Part shown: positions 38,395 to 47,118 of the stretch, piece by piece
Numbering within the stretch: the stretch's first letter is position 1
Layout of the letters: each line of letters opens with the position of its first letter
NCBI RefSeq assembly: GCF_036245475.1
Contig: NZ_BTPM01000002.1
Location: 558,001-622,000 of the forward strand
Length of the DNA stretch: 64,000 nucleotides
Direction of reading: 5' to 3'
Source of the DNA: Vibrio sp. 10N
GTDB taxonomy: Bacteria; Pseudomonadota; Gammaproteobacteria; Enterobacterales; Vibrionaceae
Notes under the pieces: generated by a model
Databases searched by the model: none
What the model was told of the DNA's origin: nothing
What the model saw: only the letters and a program-made list of their open reading frames with translations
Translations under genes and position numbers: made by a program

Positions 38395-38904
38395 CTAATT
38401 GATATAGTGTTTTGATGTTTTTTCTAAATCTAATGATTCAAAAATCTGGTATGCGGCGGTAAAACCGCTACGAATTAGAGAGCTACTTAGATACTCTCTT
38501 CGGCTAACCATATTGCTAAGTAAGTGCAATATCTGGATCAGTGATAGTCTGCGTTGCTGGTCGAGTTCCCATGAAGGTTCAACCGCGAGCCTTTCACCTT
38601 TTAGTGCTGGAAGTAACGGAAGCTTTAGGGCTTCAAACTCCCTTTGATGTTTTAGAATCAGGCAACTTAGCGCTTTAATTCTTTGCCTGTTTGTGTCAGA
38701 TTCGATCAGCCTTCGTCTATCTGACTGCATGCCTGGTGCGTATGTATGATTTAATAAATGGCATGACCTCATTTTTTGTGAATAACTTTCGGCTGATAAA
38801 ACGCATAGATTAGGAATGCGTACATCGCTCCCCATAGGGTCTTGCAATAAACCGTTATCCGTAGTTGATACGTAATTACTAGGTATAATTCGTCGTTGTT
38901 TCAT
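38395..38904 (-). CDS. Uncharacterised protein
   Basis: A 169-residue basic protein of no family I recognise. It has no signal peptide or membrane segment and is mostly helical after residue 60 (SLIQILHLLSNMVSRREYLSSSLIRSG). AAGGG precedes the ATG, and the gene is tightly followed by the barrel gene, so the two are probably co-transcribed. Its A/T-rich surroundings and odd composition hint at recent acquisition; this is inference. Confidence 0.55.
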   Translation of the reverse strand: MKQRRIIPSNYVSTTDNGLLQDPMGSDVRIPNLCVLSAESYSQKMRSCHLLNHTYAPGMQSDRRRLIESDTNRQRIKALSCLILKHQREFEALKLPLLPALKGERLAVEPSWELDQQRRLSLIQILHLLSNMVSRREYLSSSLIRSGFTAAYQIFESLDLEKTSKHYIN

Positions 38905-38964
38905 GAGAAGAAACCCTTTTTAATAATTCAATATTGAAAAGTTGGTGCTTGAATGAAACAAGTA

Positions 38965-39342
38965 TTATTCGACGTCCCTTTCAGGGATCTCTCTCTTAAT
39001 AATTGCTGTAAATCGATTATCGGAAGCATTGGCAGAGACCAAAACCCAGCCCTGGCTGTTCATATAATTAAGAGCATCCATTGGCGAATTAAAAGGAATA
39101 ACTTTTCCTTCATCATCTCTAAGGAGGTCTTGATTTCGTATTCCGATTTGTAACTCTTGGCCAAAGTCTACTTCGACTTTCCATTGGGTAAGACTAAGCA
39201 TTTTTCCCGAGGCGATCACCATGGCATATTGCTCTGTTTGGTTGGCTCTTGAATTAGACTCAGTCGAATTAGCAGCGATTGCAGTCGAGCACAGGAAGAG
39301 TGTCAGTATTGGGGTAAGAAAAAATTTATTAATCGCTTTCAT
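38965..39342 (-). CDS. Small secreted protein of unknown function
   Basis: A 125-residue protein with a clear signal peptide (NKFFLTPILTLFLCSTAIAA). The mature part has QWKVEVDFGQELQIG and SPMDALNYMNSQGWVLVSA; the latter resembles the helix-strand unit of small DUF4177-like proteins, but this is weak. It lies 60 bases upstream of the 169-residue gene on the same strand. Confidence 0.7.
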   Translation of the reverse strand: MKAINKFFLTPILTLFLCSTAIAANSTESNSRANQTEQYAMVIASGKMLSLTQWKVEVDFGQELQIGIRNQDLLRDDEGKVIPFNSPMDALNYMNSQGWVLVSANASDNRFTAIIKREIPERDVE

Positions 39343-39472
39343 GGGGGCCTCCAGTAATCTCTATCTCAATGTAAGCATGTTGTGTGCGATTGAGGCTTAG
39401 ATTACTAGAGTGCTTTTCCATAATTCGGAAAGGAATGGCTTGGATTGTATGAATTATGGATACGACTTTTGG

Positions 39473-39889
39473 CTATTCGTCTTCGTTTACGCCATCACGT
39501 TTTTTTAAAGACGCATAGAAGTTAGAGAGAAACTCAATGTCCTCTTTAGGCGCTGCCAGCATGAGATCGAGAAACTTAAGCGTACTCGCCGACAGAGGCA
39601 ACTGTCCGCCATGTAAACGCTCTAACTGAGTCATTGGGAACAATTGTAATAAGCTGACGTCAAGCGCTTTAGCAATTCGGAAAAAATCCAAAATAGTGAA
39701 ATGACTTTTTGCTTCACGATCCATCTTTTCATAGAGCGCAGAGCGACCTATGTCGGCTTTTTTTGCCAGCGAATTCTTAGAGAGCCCTGCTTGAACCATG
39801 AGCGCTTCGATTCGCTCTATCACCATTTTGCGAAATACTGTCTCTTCGACACCAAAGAACTCAAACCCTTCCGTTTCTATTTCTGCCAT
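39473..39889 (-). CDS. XRE-family helix-turn-helix regulator
   Basis: A 138-residue protein. Residues about 25-85 form an XRE helix-turn-helix (ALMVQAGLSKNSLAKKADIGRSALYEKMDRE ... IAKALDVSLLQLFP). The C-terminal helix (KFLDLMLAAPKEDIEFLSNFYASLKK) is probably for dimerisation. It is divergent from the C45-type hydrolase gene with 135 bases between, so it may control that gene and itself. A palindrome-like ATTTCGGAAATTTGAAAT lies in the gap near 39934-39951. Confidence 0.85.
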   Translation of the reverse strand: MAEIETEGFEFFGVEETVFRKMVIERIEALMVQAGLSKNSLAKKADIGRSALYEKMDREAKSHFTILDFFRIAKALDVSLLQLFPMTQLERLHGGQLPLSASTLKFLDLMLAAPKEDIEFLSNFYASLKKRDGVNEDE

Positions 39890-40024
39890 CGCGTTTGTCC
39901 GTTTTTCTGGAATCAGTCCCTTAATGGTATCTGAATTTCGGAAATTTGAAATGATAATTTAATAGCCAGACACGAAGACACATACCGTCTCTACTGATAA
40001 ACCAACTACATAAGGGTAAACATC

Positions 40025-41218
40025 ATGCTAACGACGAAACGCGCAATCCTAGCTACTGCACTAGTACTATCAGGCGCAGCTCAGGCGATTTCTCTTGAAC
40101 CTGCTCCAGGTCTGGATGTGAACCAGCCTTACTATGCTCCCCAAGCATTTGTGCAGCAGGAAACTTTACCAATTGTGGATATTCGTGGTGTCAAGCCTGC
40201 AGAGTACGCTGAGTTATTTGAAAAGCAGGTAGGCGAAGAAGTTCGACGTGGTATTAAGGAAGCGCAATACGTTTATAAGCTAGCAGGGATCAATGTGGTC
40301 GAGTTTGAGAAAAACTCAATGAAGGTGTTAGAAAACTCTCGAAAGTTAAACCCTGAATATTTTGAAATCGTTGAGGCGCTGGCCAAAGTAGGTGGCATTT
40401 CACTGGAAACCATGTTCACTCTATCGCAGTTAGATGCCGCGTTGGCGTCGGCAGCTCAGTCTGCGCTTAGTGGATGTACAACAGTAAGCTTCGCTGGTAC
40501 CGGTGTTGTTGGTCAGGTAAACGACACGCCATCACTTTCTGGGGGTAACTACTGGGTATTGCAAGCGGATGATTATGTACAGGTGATGGCATCTGGCTTC
40601 TATGGCTCGGGTCAGACGCTCGGTAAAGATATCGGCGTTGTGATTAACTTCCAAGGTACTGACTCTAAAGGTGTGGGTCTTGATGCAGACAGTGCGATTG
40701 AGCTAGGTGCGCTTCAAAACTATCTCGTGCGAAATGCCAAGAATGTCGATGATGCCGAAAAGATCCTCGACCAATACCGCACAGTGGTCGCTTCTCACTT
40801 TAACTTTGCGGATAGTAACGGTAATACCGTTGGCGTCGAAATGCTTGATGGTGAGAACTATGTGATTAAACGTTCTGCTGGTGTTGGCCACGCTAACCAC
40901 TCTGAGCGTCCAGGCGTGATGCAAGCCTTCGCAGAATCTGTTGGTTTAGGTGAGAAAAATAAGCAACGCACGGTTGCTACTGCTTATACCGAGTGGCGTG
41001 CTGAGTTCGCACAGCAGTTTATCGACAACACGCCAGAGGGCAATGTCGATGCTGCTAAATATGTCCTGAATACTAAGCCAATCGCGCAGCATGCTGCCTA
41101 TGGTTCTGATTTCATCTCCACACTGACGGCAGTCATGGATGCAAAAGAGGGTTGTATGGAGGTGGCTCCGGGCGTAGGTGATTGGAATGATTTCCAGCGA
41201 GTATGTCTTGAGAAGTAA
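40025..41218 (+). CDS. Secreted C45-type autoproteolytic acyltransferase/hydrolase-like protein
   Basis: A 397-residue protein with a signal peptide (KRAILATALVLSGAAQA). Residue Cys151, in SGCTTVSFAGTG, aligns with the N-terminal nucleophile of peptidase family C45 (isopenicillin acyltransferase type), which self-cleaves just before the Cys. The following GQVNDTPSLSGGNYWVL is the expected second strand, and FADSNGNTVGVEM fits the core sheet. Family members act on acylated amides such as penicillins, N-acyl amino acids or lactones; substrate here is unknown. A hairpin terminator follows. Confidence 0.75.
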   Translation: MLTTKRAILATALVLSGAAQAISLEPAPGLDVNQPYYAPQAFVQQETLPIVDIRGVKPAEYAELFEKQVGEEVRRGIKEAQYVYKLAGINVVEFEKNSMKVLENSRKLNPEYFEIVEALAKVGGISLETMFTLSQLDAALASAAQSALSGCTTVSFAGTGVVGQVNDTPSLSGGNYWVLQADDYVQVMASGFYGSGQTLGKDIGVVINFQGTDSKGVGLDADSAIELGALQNYLVRNAKNVDDAEKILDQYRTVVASHFNFADSNGNTVGVEMLDGENYVIKRSAGVGHANHSERPGVMQAFAESVGLGEKNKQRTVATAYTEWRAEFAQQFIDNTPEGNVDAAKYVLNTKPIAQHAAYGSDFISTLTAVMDAKEGCMEVAPGVGDWNDFQRVCLEK

Positions 41219-41253
41219 TTCCAAATTCCATTAGTAAAACTGAATAAAATCAT

Positions 41254-41285
41254 AACGCGCAACCCTTCCCTGGATTGCGCGTTTT
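41254..41285 (+). terminator. Terminator after the C45-type gene
   Basis: AACGCGCAA at 41254-41262 pairs with TTGCGCGTT at 41275-41283 (12-base loop), followed by TT. It lies 36 bases after the stop codon and directly upstream of the lipoprotein gene. Confidence 0.65.
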
Positions 41286-41293
41286 AGGAAGCG

Positions 41294-41560
41294 ATGATGA
41301 AACTGACATCTCTAATGTGGTTTAGCGCCACATTGATGGTTGGATGCGCTAGCACGCCAAGTGAACATCAGGACTCATATGAACTCTGTCAAACGCTTGC
41401 TTATGGCTACGATGAGGTTGTGGTTCAAGAACTAGCGAGAAGAGGGCAGTCTGCAACGGATAGAGAATGCGGAGATGTCAAACGTGAAATGATCCAAGAA
41501 ATCGAAGTCAAGCGTTTTCTATGGAGTGTAGAGCACTCATTAAGACATGAAGTGGATTAG
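41294..41560 (+). CDS. Small lipoprotein
   Basis: An 88-residue protein with a lipobox (FSATLMVGC, Cys about residue 18) followed by a short mature part containing two further Cys residues (YELCQTLAYGYDEVVVQEL, DRECGDVK) that could form a disulfide. It is likely anchored in the envelope. Function unknown. The gene ends before a hairpin that terminates both converging genes. Confidence 0.75.
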   Translation: MMKLTSLMWFSATLMVGCASTPSEHQDSYELCQTLAYGYDEVVVQELARRGQSATDRECGDVKREMIQEIEVKRFLWSVEHSLRHEVD

Positions 41561-41624
41561 TTTTTTCTGTTTCCTCTGTCGGGTACTCATTTGTATGCCG
41601 CTTCAAAAGAAGCGTAACTGAGTT

Positions 41625-41656
41625 AAAGCAGCCCTATCAGAGGGCTGCCTTTATTT
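41625..41656. terminator. Convergent terminator
   Basis: GCAGCCCT pairs with AGGGCTGC around a five-base loop, flanked by A-rich and T-rich sides (AAA ... CTTTATTT). It lies between the lipoprotein gene and the converging small gene at 41659. Confidence 0.75.
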
Positions 41657-41658
41657 GA

Positions 41659-41889
41659 TTAGTGCTCAGGCGTCTCCAACAAACGAATGGCACTTTCTAC
41701 AGCGGCATTCATTGCCTGGTCATTTTCAAATTTACCGGCACCTGCAGGGCCAAGCACGCTAGCAAACAGATCGGCCTGCTTATTGAAAGGCAGTTCTAAC
41801 TGCTCATAAAGGTTCTGTCTGATTTCAGCATGCTCTTCTGGCATTTTGTTGGAGAGGCTAACAAGCGTTTGATAAATTAACTCTTTCAT
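41659..41889 (-). CDS. Small conserved-looking protein of unknown function
   Basis: A 76-residue acidic helical protein (MKELIYQTLVSLSNKMPEEHAEIRQNLYEQLELPF ...). I chose ATG 41889; the upstream extension to 41961 is basic and low quality, and would be unlikely protein. It has no signal peptide. Function unknown. Confidence 0.65.
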   Translation of the reverse strand: MKELIYQTLVSLSNKMPEEHAEIRQNLYEQLELPFNKQADLFASVLGPAGAGKFENDQAMNAAVESAIRLLETPEH

Positions 41890-42054
41890 GGTGTATCCAT
41901 TTTCTTTTTTACTACGGGGGAGTGTGATTGTAGCGGGCTTGAGAATGAGTTTCTTATGCAACTGTCACACTACTGAATGTCAATGAATTTATTTACCCTA
42001 CGGGTCTCATAATGCCAGGCACCTATACAAGTGTTGCAGTGAAGTTTTTGTTGT

Positions 42055-43722
42055 TCACATCCCGCGATAACTTGGCCCTCCGCCCCCCTCTGGAGCTGTC
42101 CAATCGATGTTAGCTGATGGATCTTTTATGTCGCATGTCTTGCAGTGTAGGCAATTGGTGGGGTTGATTTGTAACTGTGGCTGTCCATCGGTATTGAGAA
42201 TCTCATACACACCCGCTGGGCAGTAACGCTGGCTAGGCTCGTTGTACAGAGGAAGGTGAGTCTCGGTTACTAAGGCGGGTTCGCGCAGGAGAAGATGACA
42301 CGGCTGGTTTTCTTCATGTTGGGTGCCAGAGAGAAACAGCGAGGAAGGCTTGTCAAAGCTAAGCTTTCCGTCTGGCTTAGGGTAGTCAATGGTCTTAAAC
42401 TGGTCGATTCCATCAAGGCACATATGATCTTCGGTAAGATCCAGTACTCTCCATGGCACTGACTTCTTAAATAGTTTCGGCCACCAGTTTTGTTCGAGCA
42501 CATTGATAAGACCACCAACAGGTTCACCAAACCGATGAAGGTTAGCACCAAAGTTTTGGGTGCTTTCCAGCTCATCATAAAGCCATGAAGCTTCGAATTC
42601 ACTTTGATAGTCTGCCTCACGCCCTGGTTGAGGTGCCACTAGATACTTAAATACCGCTTCTGCTGCCAACATGCCCGATTTCATAGCGGTGTGGCTGCCT
42701 TTAAGTTTGCCCATATTGAGCGTACCAGCATCACAGCCAATGAGCAGGCCTCCGGGAAATTGTTGCTTAGGTAGTGAGCGTAATCCGCCCTTGGCGATGG
42801 CTCTTGCTCCAAAACACAATCGTTCGCCACCGGATAGGTATTTTAAAATCGCGCGATGATGTTTAAAGCGTTGGAACTCTTCAAAAGGATTGAGATGAGG
42901 GTTGCGGTAATTGAGGTCGACAATTAAACCGACAGCCAGCTGATTACCGGGTAAGTGGTATAAAAAGCTCCCCCCATTTGTACTCGATTCACTGAGCGGC
43001 CAACCGACACCATGAGTAACATTGCCTTGTTTATAATGCGGATGGCCTTTAGGTAGCTGCCACAGCTCTTTAAAGCCAAGCGCGTAGTGTTGGGGCTGTT
43101 TGTTCTGGTCGAGAGAATACTTGTCGATGAGTGATTTACCGAGGTGGCCGCGGGCACCTTCCGCAAAAATGGTGTATTGGGCGATGAGATCAATGCCGGG
43201 CTCGAAGTTAGGTTTTTTTTCTCCGTTTTTGTCGAGACCCATGTCAGCGGTTTGTACACCAGTCACGGTGTAATCTGAATCATATAAGACCTTACTCGCG
43301 GCGAAACCGGGAAAGACTTCGACGCCTAACTGCTCTGCTTGATCTGCTAACCATCGACATAAATTACCAAGGCTTATGACGTGGTTGTTTGAATGGTTTT
43401 TCATGCTGTTTGGCGTTAGAAGTTCAGGTATTACGACATGATTGAGATGAGTGGTGAGGAACAAGCATTCATCGCGGGTGACGGGGTTGTTCACTGGAGC
43501 GCCTTTGCTCATCCAGTCAGGGATAAGCTCATCTAACGCTCGAGTTTCAAATACGGCGCCGGAGAGTATATGTGCACCGACTTCTGCCCCTTTTTCTATT
43601 ACACAGATTGAAAGTGGTTTTTCTTGCTGCTGTTGCAATTGAGCGAGTCGGATTGCCGCAGAGAGCCCAGCAGGGCCTGCGCCTACAATCACTACGTCAA
43701 ATTCCATGGATTCTCTTTGCAT
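42055..43722 (-). CDS. etfD: Electron transfer flavoprotein-ubiquinone oxidoreductase
   Basis: A 555-residue ETF-QO carrying electrons from reduced ETF to the quinone pool at the membrane. The FAD motif VIVGAGPAGLSAAIRLA is at the start. The C-terminal 4Fe-4S cluster cysteines are visible in YCPAGVYEI and NCLHCKTCDIKDP. It is divergent from etfBA, with a LiuR-like operator between. ATG 43722 follows GAGGTG; in-frame ATGs at 43743 and 43707 are alternatives. Confidence 0.95.
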   Translation of the reverse strand: MQRESMEFDVVIVGAGPAGLSAAIRLAQLQQQQEKPLSICVIEKGAEVGAHILSGAVFETRALDELIPDWMSKGAPVNNPVTRDECLFLTTHLNHVVIPELLTPNSMKNHSNNHVISLGNLCRWLADQAEQLGVEVFPGFAASKVLYDSDYTVTGVQTADMGLDKNGEKKPNFEPGIDLIAQYTIFAEGARGHLGKSLIDKYSLDQNKQPQHYALGFKELWQLPKGHPHYKQGNVTHGVGWPLSESSTNGGSFLYHLPGNQLAVGLIVDLNYRNPHLNPFEEFQRFKHHRAILKYLSGGERLCFGARAIAKGGLRSLPKQQFPGGLLIGCDAGTLNMGKLKGSHTAMKSGMLAAEAVFKYLVAPQPGREADYQSEFEASWLYDELESTQNFGANLHRFGEPVGGLINVLEQNWWPKLFKKSVPWRVLDLTEDHMCLDGIDQFKTIDYPKPDGKLSFDKPSSLFLSGTQHEENQPCHLLLREPALVTETHLPLYNEPSQRYCPAGVYEILNTDGQPQLQINPTNCLHCKTCDIKDPSANIDWTAPEGGGGPSYRGM

Positions 43723-43783
43723 GTTGTACACCTCGGTTGCCATCCATCGGATCCTAAAAATGTTACGTATAACTATAGTGCAG

Positions 43784-43799
43784 TTGACGTAAACGTAAA
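43784..43799. promoter_or_regulatory. LiuR-like operator between etfD and etfB
   Basis: TTGACGTAAACGTAAA is nearly identical to the site beside liuR when that site is read on the opposite strand (TTTACGTAAACGTAAA). It lies 59 bases before etfB and 62 before etfD, so one regulator can couple leucine catabolism with the electron transfer genes. Confidence 0.75.
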
Positions 43800-43857
43800 C
43801 TTAGCTAAGCTCAATTTATCACCACTTTATGGCGTTTGAGCCAAAACAGGAGGGGAT

Positions 43858-44607
43858 ATGAAGGTATTAGTGGCGGTTAAACGTGTCATCGACCCTTATG
43901 CAAAAATCCGAGTAAATGCCGACGGAACTGGGGTGGAAACAAGCGATATCAAGATGTCGATGAACCCATTTTGCGAGATCGCTGTGGAAGAAGCCATTCG
44001 GCTGAGAGAGGCAGGTTTAGCAACGGAAGTCGTGGTGGTTAGTATTGGGGATAGTGCGGTGCAAGAGACACTTCGTAATGCTCTTGCCTTAGGGGCTGAA
44101 CGCGCCATTCATGTTGAAACCGATTTAATGTTAGAGCCCTTGGCGGTAGCAAAAGTGCTTAAACAAATCATGTCAAAAGAAGCACCCCAATTGGTGTTAA
44201 TGGGCAAACAATCTATTGATACTGACAACAACCAAGTGGCTCAGATGCTTGCCGCTCTGACTGATCGTCCACAAGGTACATTCGTATCGAAACTTGTCAT
44301 CGAAGGTGAAGCTGCATTAGTGACACGAGAAGTGGATGGCGGATTAGAAACATTGAAGTTGCAGTTACCAGCGATTATCAGCACGGATTTACGCCTTAAT
44401 GAACCGAGGTATGCCTCTTTACCCAACATAATGAAAGCGAAGAAGAAGCCGCTAGATGTCGTGCCTCTTGAGGCATTGTCGGTCGATGTTAATGCGAGAC
44501 ATCAGGTATTAGAAGTGATGCCACCGAAATCTCGCGCGGCGGGTCAATTGGTCGCGAGTGTCGATGAGCTGGTGGACAAGCTCCGTAATGAAGCTAAAGT
44601 GCTTTAA
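43858..44607 (+). CDS. etfB: Electron transfer flavoprotein beta subunit
   Basis: A 249-residue EtfB. VAVKRVIDPYAKIRV at the start, NPFCEIAVEEAIRLRE and the signature VTREVDGGLETLKLQLPAIISTDLRLNEPRYASLPNIMKAKKKP are intact. With EtfA it accepts electrons from the acyl-CoA dehydrogenases encoded in this window. AGGAGGGG precedes the ATG. Confidence 0.97.
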   Translation: MKVLVAVKRVIDPYAKIRVNADGTGVETSDIKMSMNPFCEIAVEEAIRLREAGLATEVVVVSIGDSAVQETLRNALALGAERAIHVETDLMLEPLAVAKVLKQIMSKEAPQLVLMGKQSIDTDNNQVAQMLAALTDRPQGTFVSKLVIEGEAALVTREVDGGLETLKLQLPAIISTDLRLNEPRYASLPNIMKAKKKPLDVVPLEALSVDVNARHQVLEVMPPKSRAAGQLVASVDELVDKLRNEAKVL

Positions 44608-44625
44608 CTAAAGCGAGGGGAAATC

Positions 44626-45570
44626 ATGGATAGTAAAACACTGATCATTGCCGAGCACGATAATCGTCAAATCGCCCCAGATACTCTGAAAACGCTCTTT
44701 GCTGCAAGCCAGATAGGCGGTGAAATCTATGTTCTTGTGGTCGGACACGAAATCACAGCAGTAGCTGAATGCTTATCAACGGTGGAAGGTGTGACACAGG
44801 TATTGCTTGTCGATACCGAGCAATTTACACATCCTACCGCTGAAGATGTCGCCCCTATCATTGTTGAGTTAAGCGAGGGGTTTACTCATTTTTTTGCACC
44901 AGCAACCACATTTGGTAAAAACCTGATGCCGAGAGTGGCGGCGATGCTTGATGTTGGGCAATTGTCTGATGTTATTCAAATAGAATCGCCCGATACCGTT
45001 ATTCGCCCGATTTATGCTGGTAATGCGCTAGCGCGAATAAAGTCCAACGATTCTAAGTTAGTCATGACGATTCGTGGTTCAGCGTTTGATTCAGCTAATA
45101 CGGATAGCCAAGAAAGTTCACCTGTTGAAGTGGTTGAGCCACAGGCTTGTCAACAAACTCTGGCTAGTTTTGTTGACTCTCAACACACAATATCAGAGCG
45201 TCCCGACTTATCGTCGGCAAAAGTCGTCATATCAGGCGGTCGAGGCTTAGGTAGTAAAGAGAACTTTGCATTGGTTGAGCGTTTAGCCGACAAACTCGGT
45301 GGCGCAATTGGCGCATCAAGAGCCGCAGTGGATGCAGGCTTTGTTTCTAACGATCTTCAGGTTGGGCAGACGGGTAAAATTGTTGCACCCGGTCTCTACA
45401 TGGCCATAGGTATTTCCGGCGCTATTCAGCACATGGCGGGAATGAAAGACTCCAAGGTTATCGTGGCGATTAACAGCGATCCGGCCGCGGCGATTTTTGA
45501 GGTGGCAGATTATGGGTTGGTTGGAGATCTGTTCGAAATTATGCCAGAGCTTATTGAAAAACTGCCTTAA
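44626..45570 (+). CDS. etfA: Electron transfer flavoprotein alpha subunit
   Basis: A 314-residue EtfA. The C-terminal FAD domain is clear: SGGRGLGSKENF, GGAIGASRAAVDAGF, VGQTGKIVAPGLYMAIGISGAIQHMAGM and INSDPAAAIFEVADYGLVGD. It follows etfB by 18 bases in one operon. Confidence 0.97.
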   Translation: MDSKTLIIAEHDNRQIAPDTLKTLFAASQIGGEIYVLVVGHEITAVAECLSTVEGVTQVLLVDTEQFTHPTAEDVAPIIVELSEGFTHFFAPATTFGKNLMPRVAAMLDVGQLSDVIQIESPDTVIRPIYAGNALARIKSNDSKLVMTIRGSAFDSANTDSQESSPVEVVEPQACQQTLASFVDSQHTISERPDLSSAKVVISGGRGLGSKENFALVERLADKLGGAIGASRAAVDAGFVSNDLQVGQTGKIVAPGLYMAIGISGAIQHMAGMKDSKVIVAINSDPAAAIFEVADYGLVGDLFEIMPELIEKLP

Positions 45571-45686
45571 CTCTTGAGTAGCGTCTCAAAGAGTTATAGT
45601 GAACGATTCGTATCTGGATTACTTCGAGCCCAATATATAGTTTTAGACCTATACTTTGAATGAGTTCTCAATATAGTGGAGTTCAA

Positions 45687-46100
45687 ATGAATGTAGATGA
45701 AGTCTTTTATGAAAGTTATCAGCGCTGCGCCATTGATAAAGAGTTTTTGGAGGACTTTCTATGTGATTTTTGCGATAAGAACCCACGGTTTCAAGAGCGT
45801 TTCGAGCAGGTTGATATTGAAAGCCAGGCCAAGATGCTCAAAGCGTCAATAATCCTTATCTACAACGCTAAAGGGAATGTGTCGGTGAGATCTACGGTAA
45901 CAAACTTAGCTGTTCGCCATAAAGAAATGAACCTCAACATATCTGAATATGAGTTTTATCTTTGGGTCGACAGTTTGATTTCAACCGTAGCAACTCACGA
46001 TCCGATATTTAACCAAAGTATCGAGAACGCCTGGCGTGAAACTCTTAAATCTGGACTAGCAATTATGAAGCAAGTCAGCTGCGACAATGGACGGGGATAG
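45687..46100 (+). CDS. Single-domain globin-like protein
   Basis: A 137-residue protein with a globin pattern: FYESYQRCAIDKEFLEDF (A-B helices), NPRFQERFEQVDIESQAKML (the CD-E region with conserved Phe), and LAVRHKEMNL, where His78 is the likely proximal haem ligand. The tail IENAWRETLKSGLAIMK forms the H helix. ATG 45687 is preceded by GGAG; an earlier ATG at 45660 is not. Bacterial globins handle oxygen, NO or redox sensing; function here is unassigned. Confidence 0.7.
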   Translation: MNVDEVFYESYQRCAIDKEFLEDFLCDFCDKNPRFQERFEQVDIESQAKMLKASIILIYNAKGNVSVRSTVTNLAVRHKEMNLNISEYEFYLWVDSLISTVATHDPIFNQSIENAWRETLKSGLAIMKQVSCDNGRG

Positions 46101-46442
46101 GTTTTAGATTGCGAGGAACTCAATCAATATTTCGCGTCTTTTTCATTGCGCCTCATCTTTGTCGTTCTCCTTCAATGTCTTACCCGCGTAGCGAACCGTG
46201 TCTATGGAGCTTAGTAAGCGAAAGAGAGTGGAGTTGGGTATTGTTGTGGAGTGACACTGCTTTTACACAGAATTTCCTTGGAAAGCCACATCCACAAAAC
46301 ACCGTCATCTTCACGAACGTGAAGATCTTTTAAAGCACATGACTCACAAAAACACTCAGACAAAGTCTCTTGCTACACATTTACTTAAAAATGGAGCGCG
46401 ATTTCATGAAGTTGTTAATATTGGATTTTTTGGCCGTCTCAA
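46101..46442. other. Intergenic region with a weak terminator
   Basis: A 342-base gap between the globin gene and a tiny leftward gene. ATCTTCAC at 46307-46314 pairs with GTGAAGAT at 46319-46326, followed by CTTTTAA, a possible terminator for the globin transcript. A 74-codon rightward frame at 46109-46333 lacks a ribosome site and family likeness, and is not called. Confidence 0.5.
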
Positions 46443-46583
46443 TTAAAGCTCGTCATGACGTTCGAAGTGCTGTTTGAGAATTTCGTTTTCACTTCTGAGC
46501 TGTTTAATCTCTTGTTGAAGTCGAATAATTTCGTTCGCTTGATCTAACTGTCCATGTTTACTTTCGTTGTCATGCTCAATCAT
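46443..46583 (-). CDS. Tiny coiled-coil protein
   Basis: A 46-residue frame (ATG 46583) with AGAGG seven bases upstream. The sequence from IIRLQQEIKQLRSENEIL on has heptad-like Leu/Ile spacing of a short leucine-zipper helix. No known function. Its good ribosome site and heptad spacing argue against chance. Confidence 0.55.
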   Translation of the reverse strand: MIEHDNESKHGQLDQANEIIRLQQEIKQLRSENEILKQHFERHDEL

Positions 46584-46680
46584 GATGAAACCTCTGTATT
46601 GTCATTGGGATTAAAAGTTACCCTTAGTTAATTAGGGTATTTAGCTAGCGTATAATGTCGCTATTTATTAGTTTATTAAT

Positions 46681-46845
46681 TTATTTATTACGTTGCTGGC
46701 ACTGTCCGCAATGATGCTCAACAACAGCGTTGCTGTTCTCATTGCGACTCAGATCCTCGTGTTTAACTTCATAGGCTTCATGAGGTGTAACCGCATTACA
46801 ACAAGGGCAATAATCGTTAACAAGATAAAAATTAAAGTCGTTCAT
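46681..46845 (-). CDS. Tiny zinc-ribbon protein
   Basis: A 54-residue frame (ATG 46845) with a perfect GGAGG four bases upstream. CPCC near residue 13 and CGQC at 46-49 form a two-knuckle zinc ribbon. Proteins of this type can bind metals, RNA or partners. Its function is unknown. It is followed by an A/T-rich stretch before the coiled-coil gene on the same strand, so the pair may be co-transcribed. Confidence 0.65.
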   Translation of the reverse strand: MNDFNFYLVNDYCPCCNAVTPHEAYEVKHEDLSRNENSNAVVEHHCGQCQQRNK

Positions 46846-47118
46846 GAGTCCTCCATTCTGCTCTCAGCTTAACGTTATCGTCCTGAGTGTAATTTGTAAA
46901 TGATTTGTTTGTCTGGATGGCATTATTGTTGCAAAAAAGTGACCTGTTAGTGATTCGTAAAGGAAAGTAACGACAGAAATTGAAATGTGGTTGACTAACA
47001 CTAAAGCGTCGAGGCTATAACTGTGACTTGTGTGAATAGGTGAGTCCTTCATTTTCTCCGTTAATCATCTATTCTGGTTATATAAGACTTTTGTGTTGCT
47101 ACTATTTGGGTGAATTAG

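Noticed and set aside
46109..46333. 74-codon rightward frame after the globin gene
   Set aside because: No ribosome site, no family likeness, low-quality composition and a stem-loop within it.
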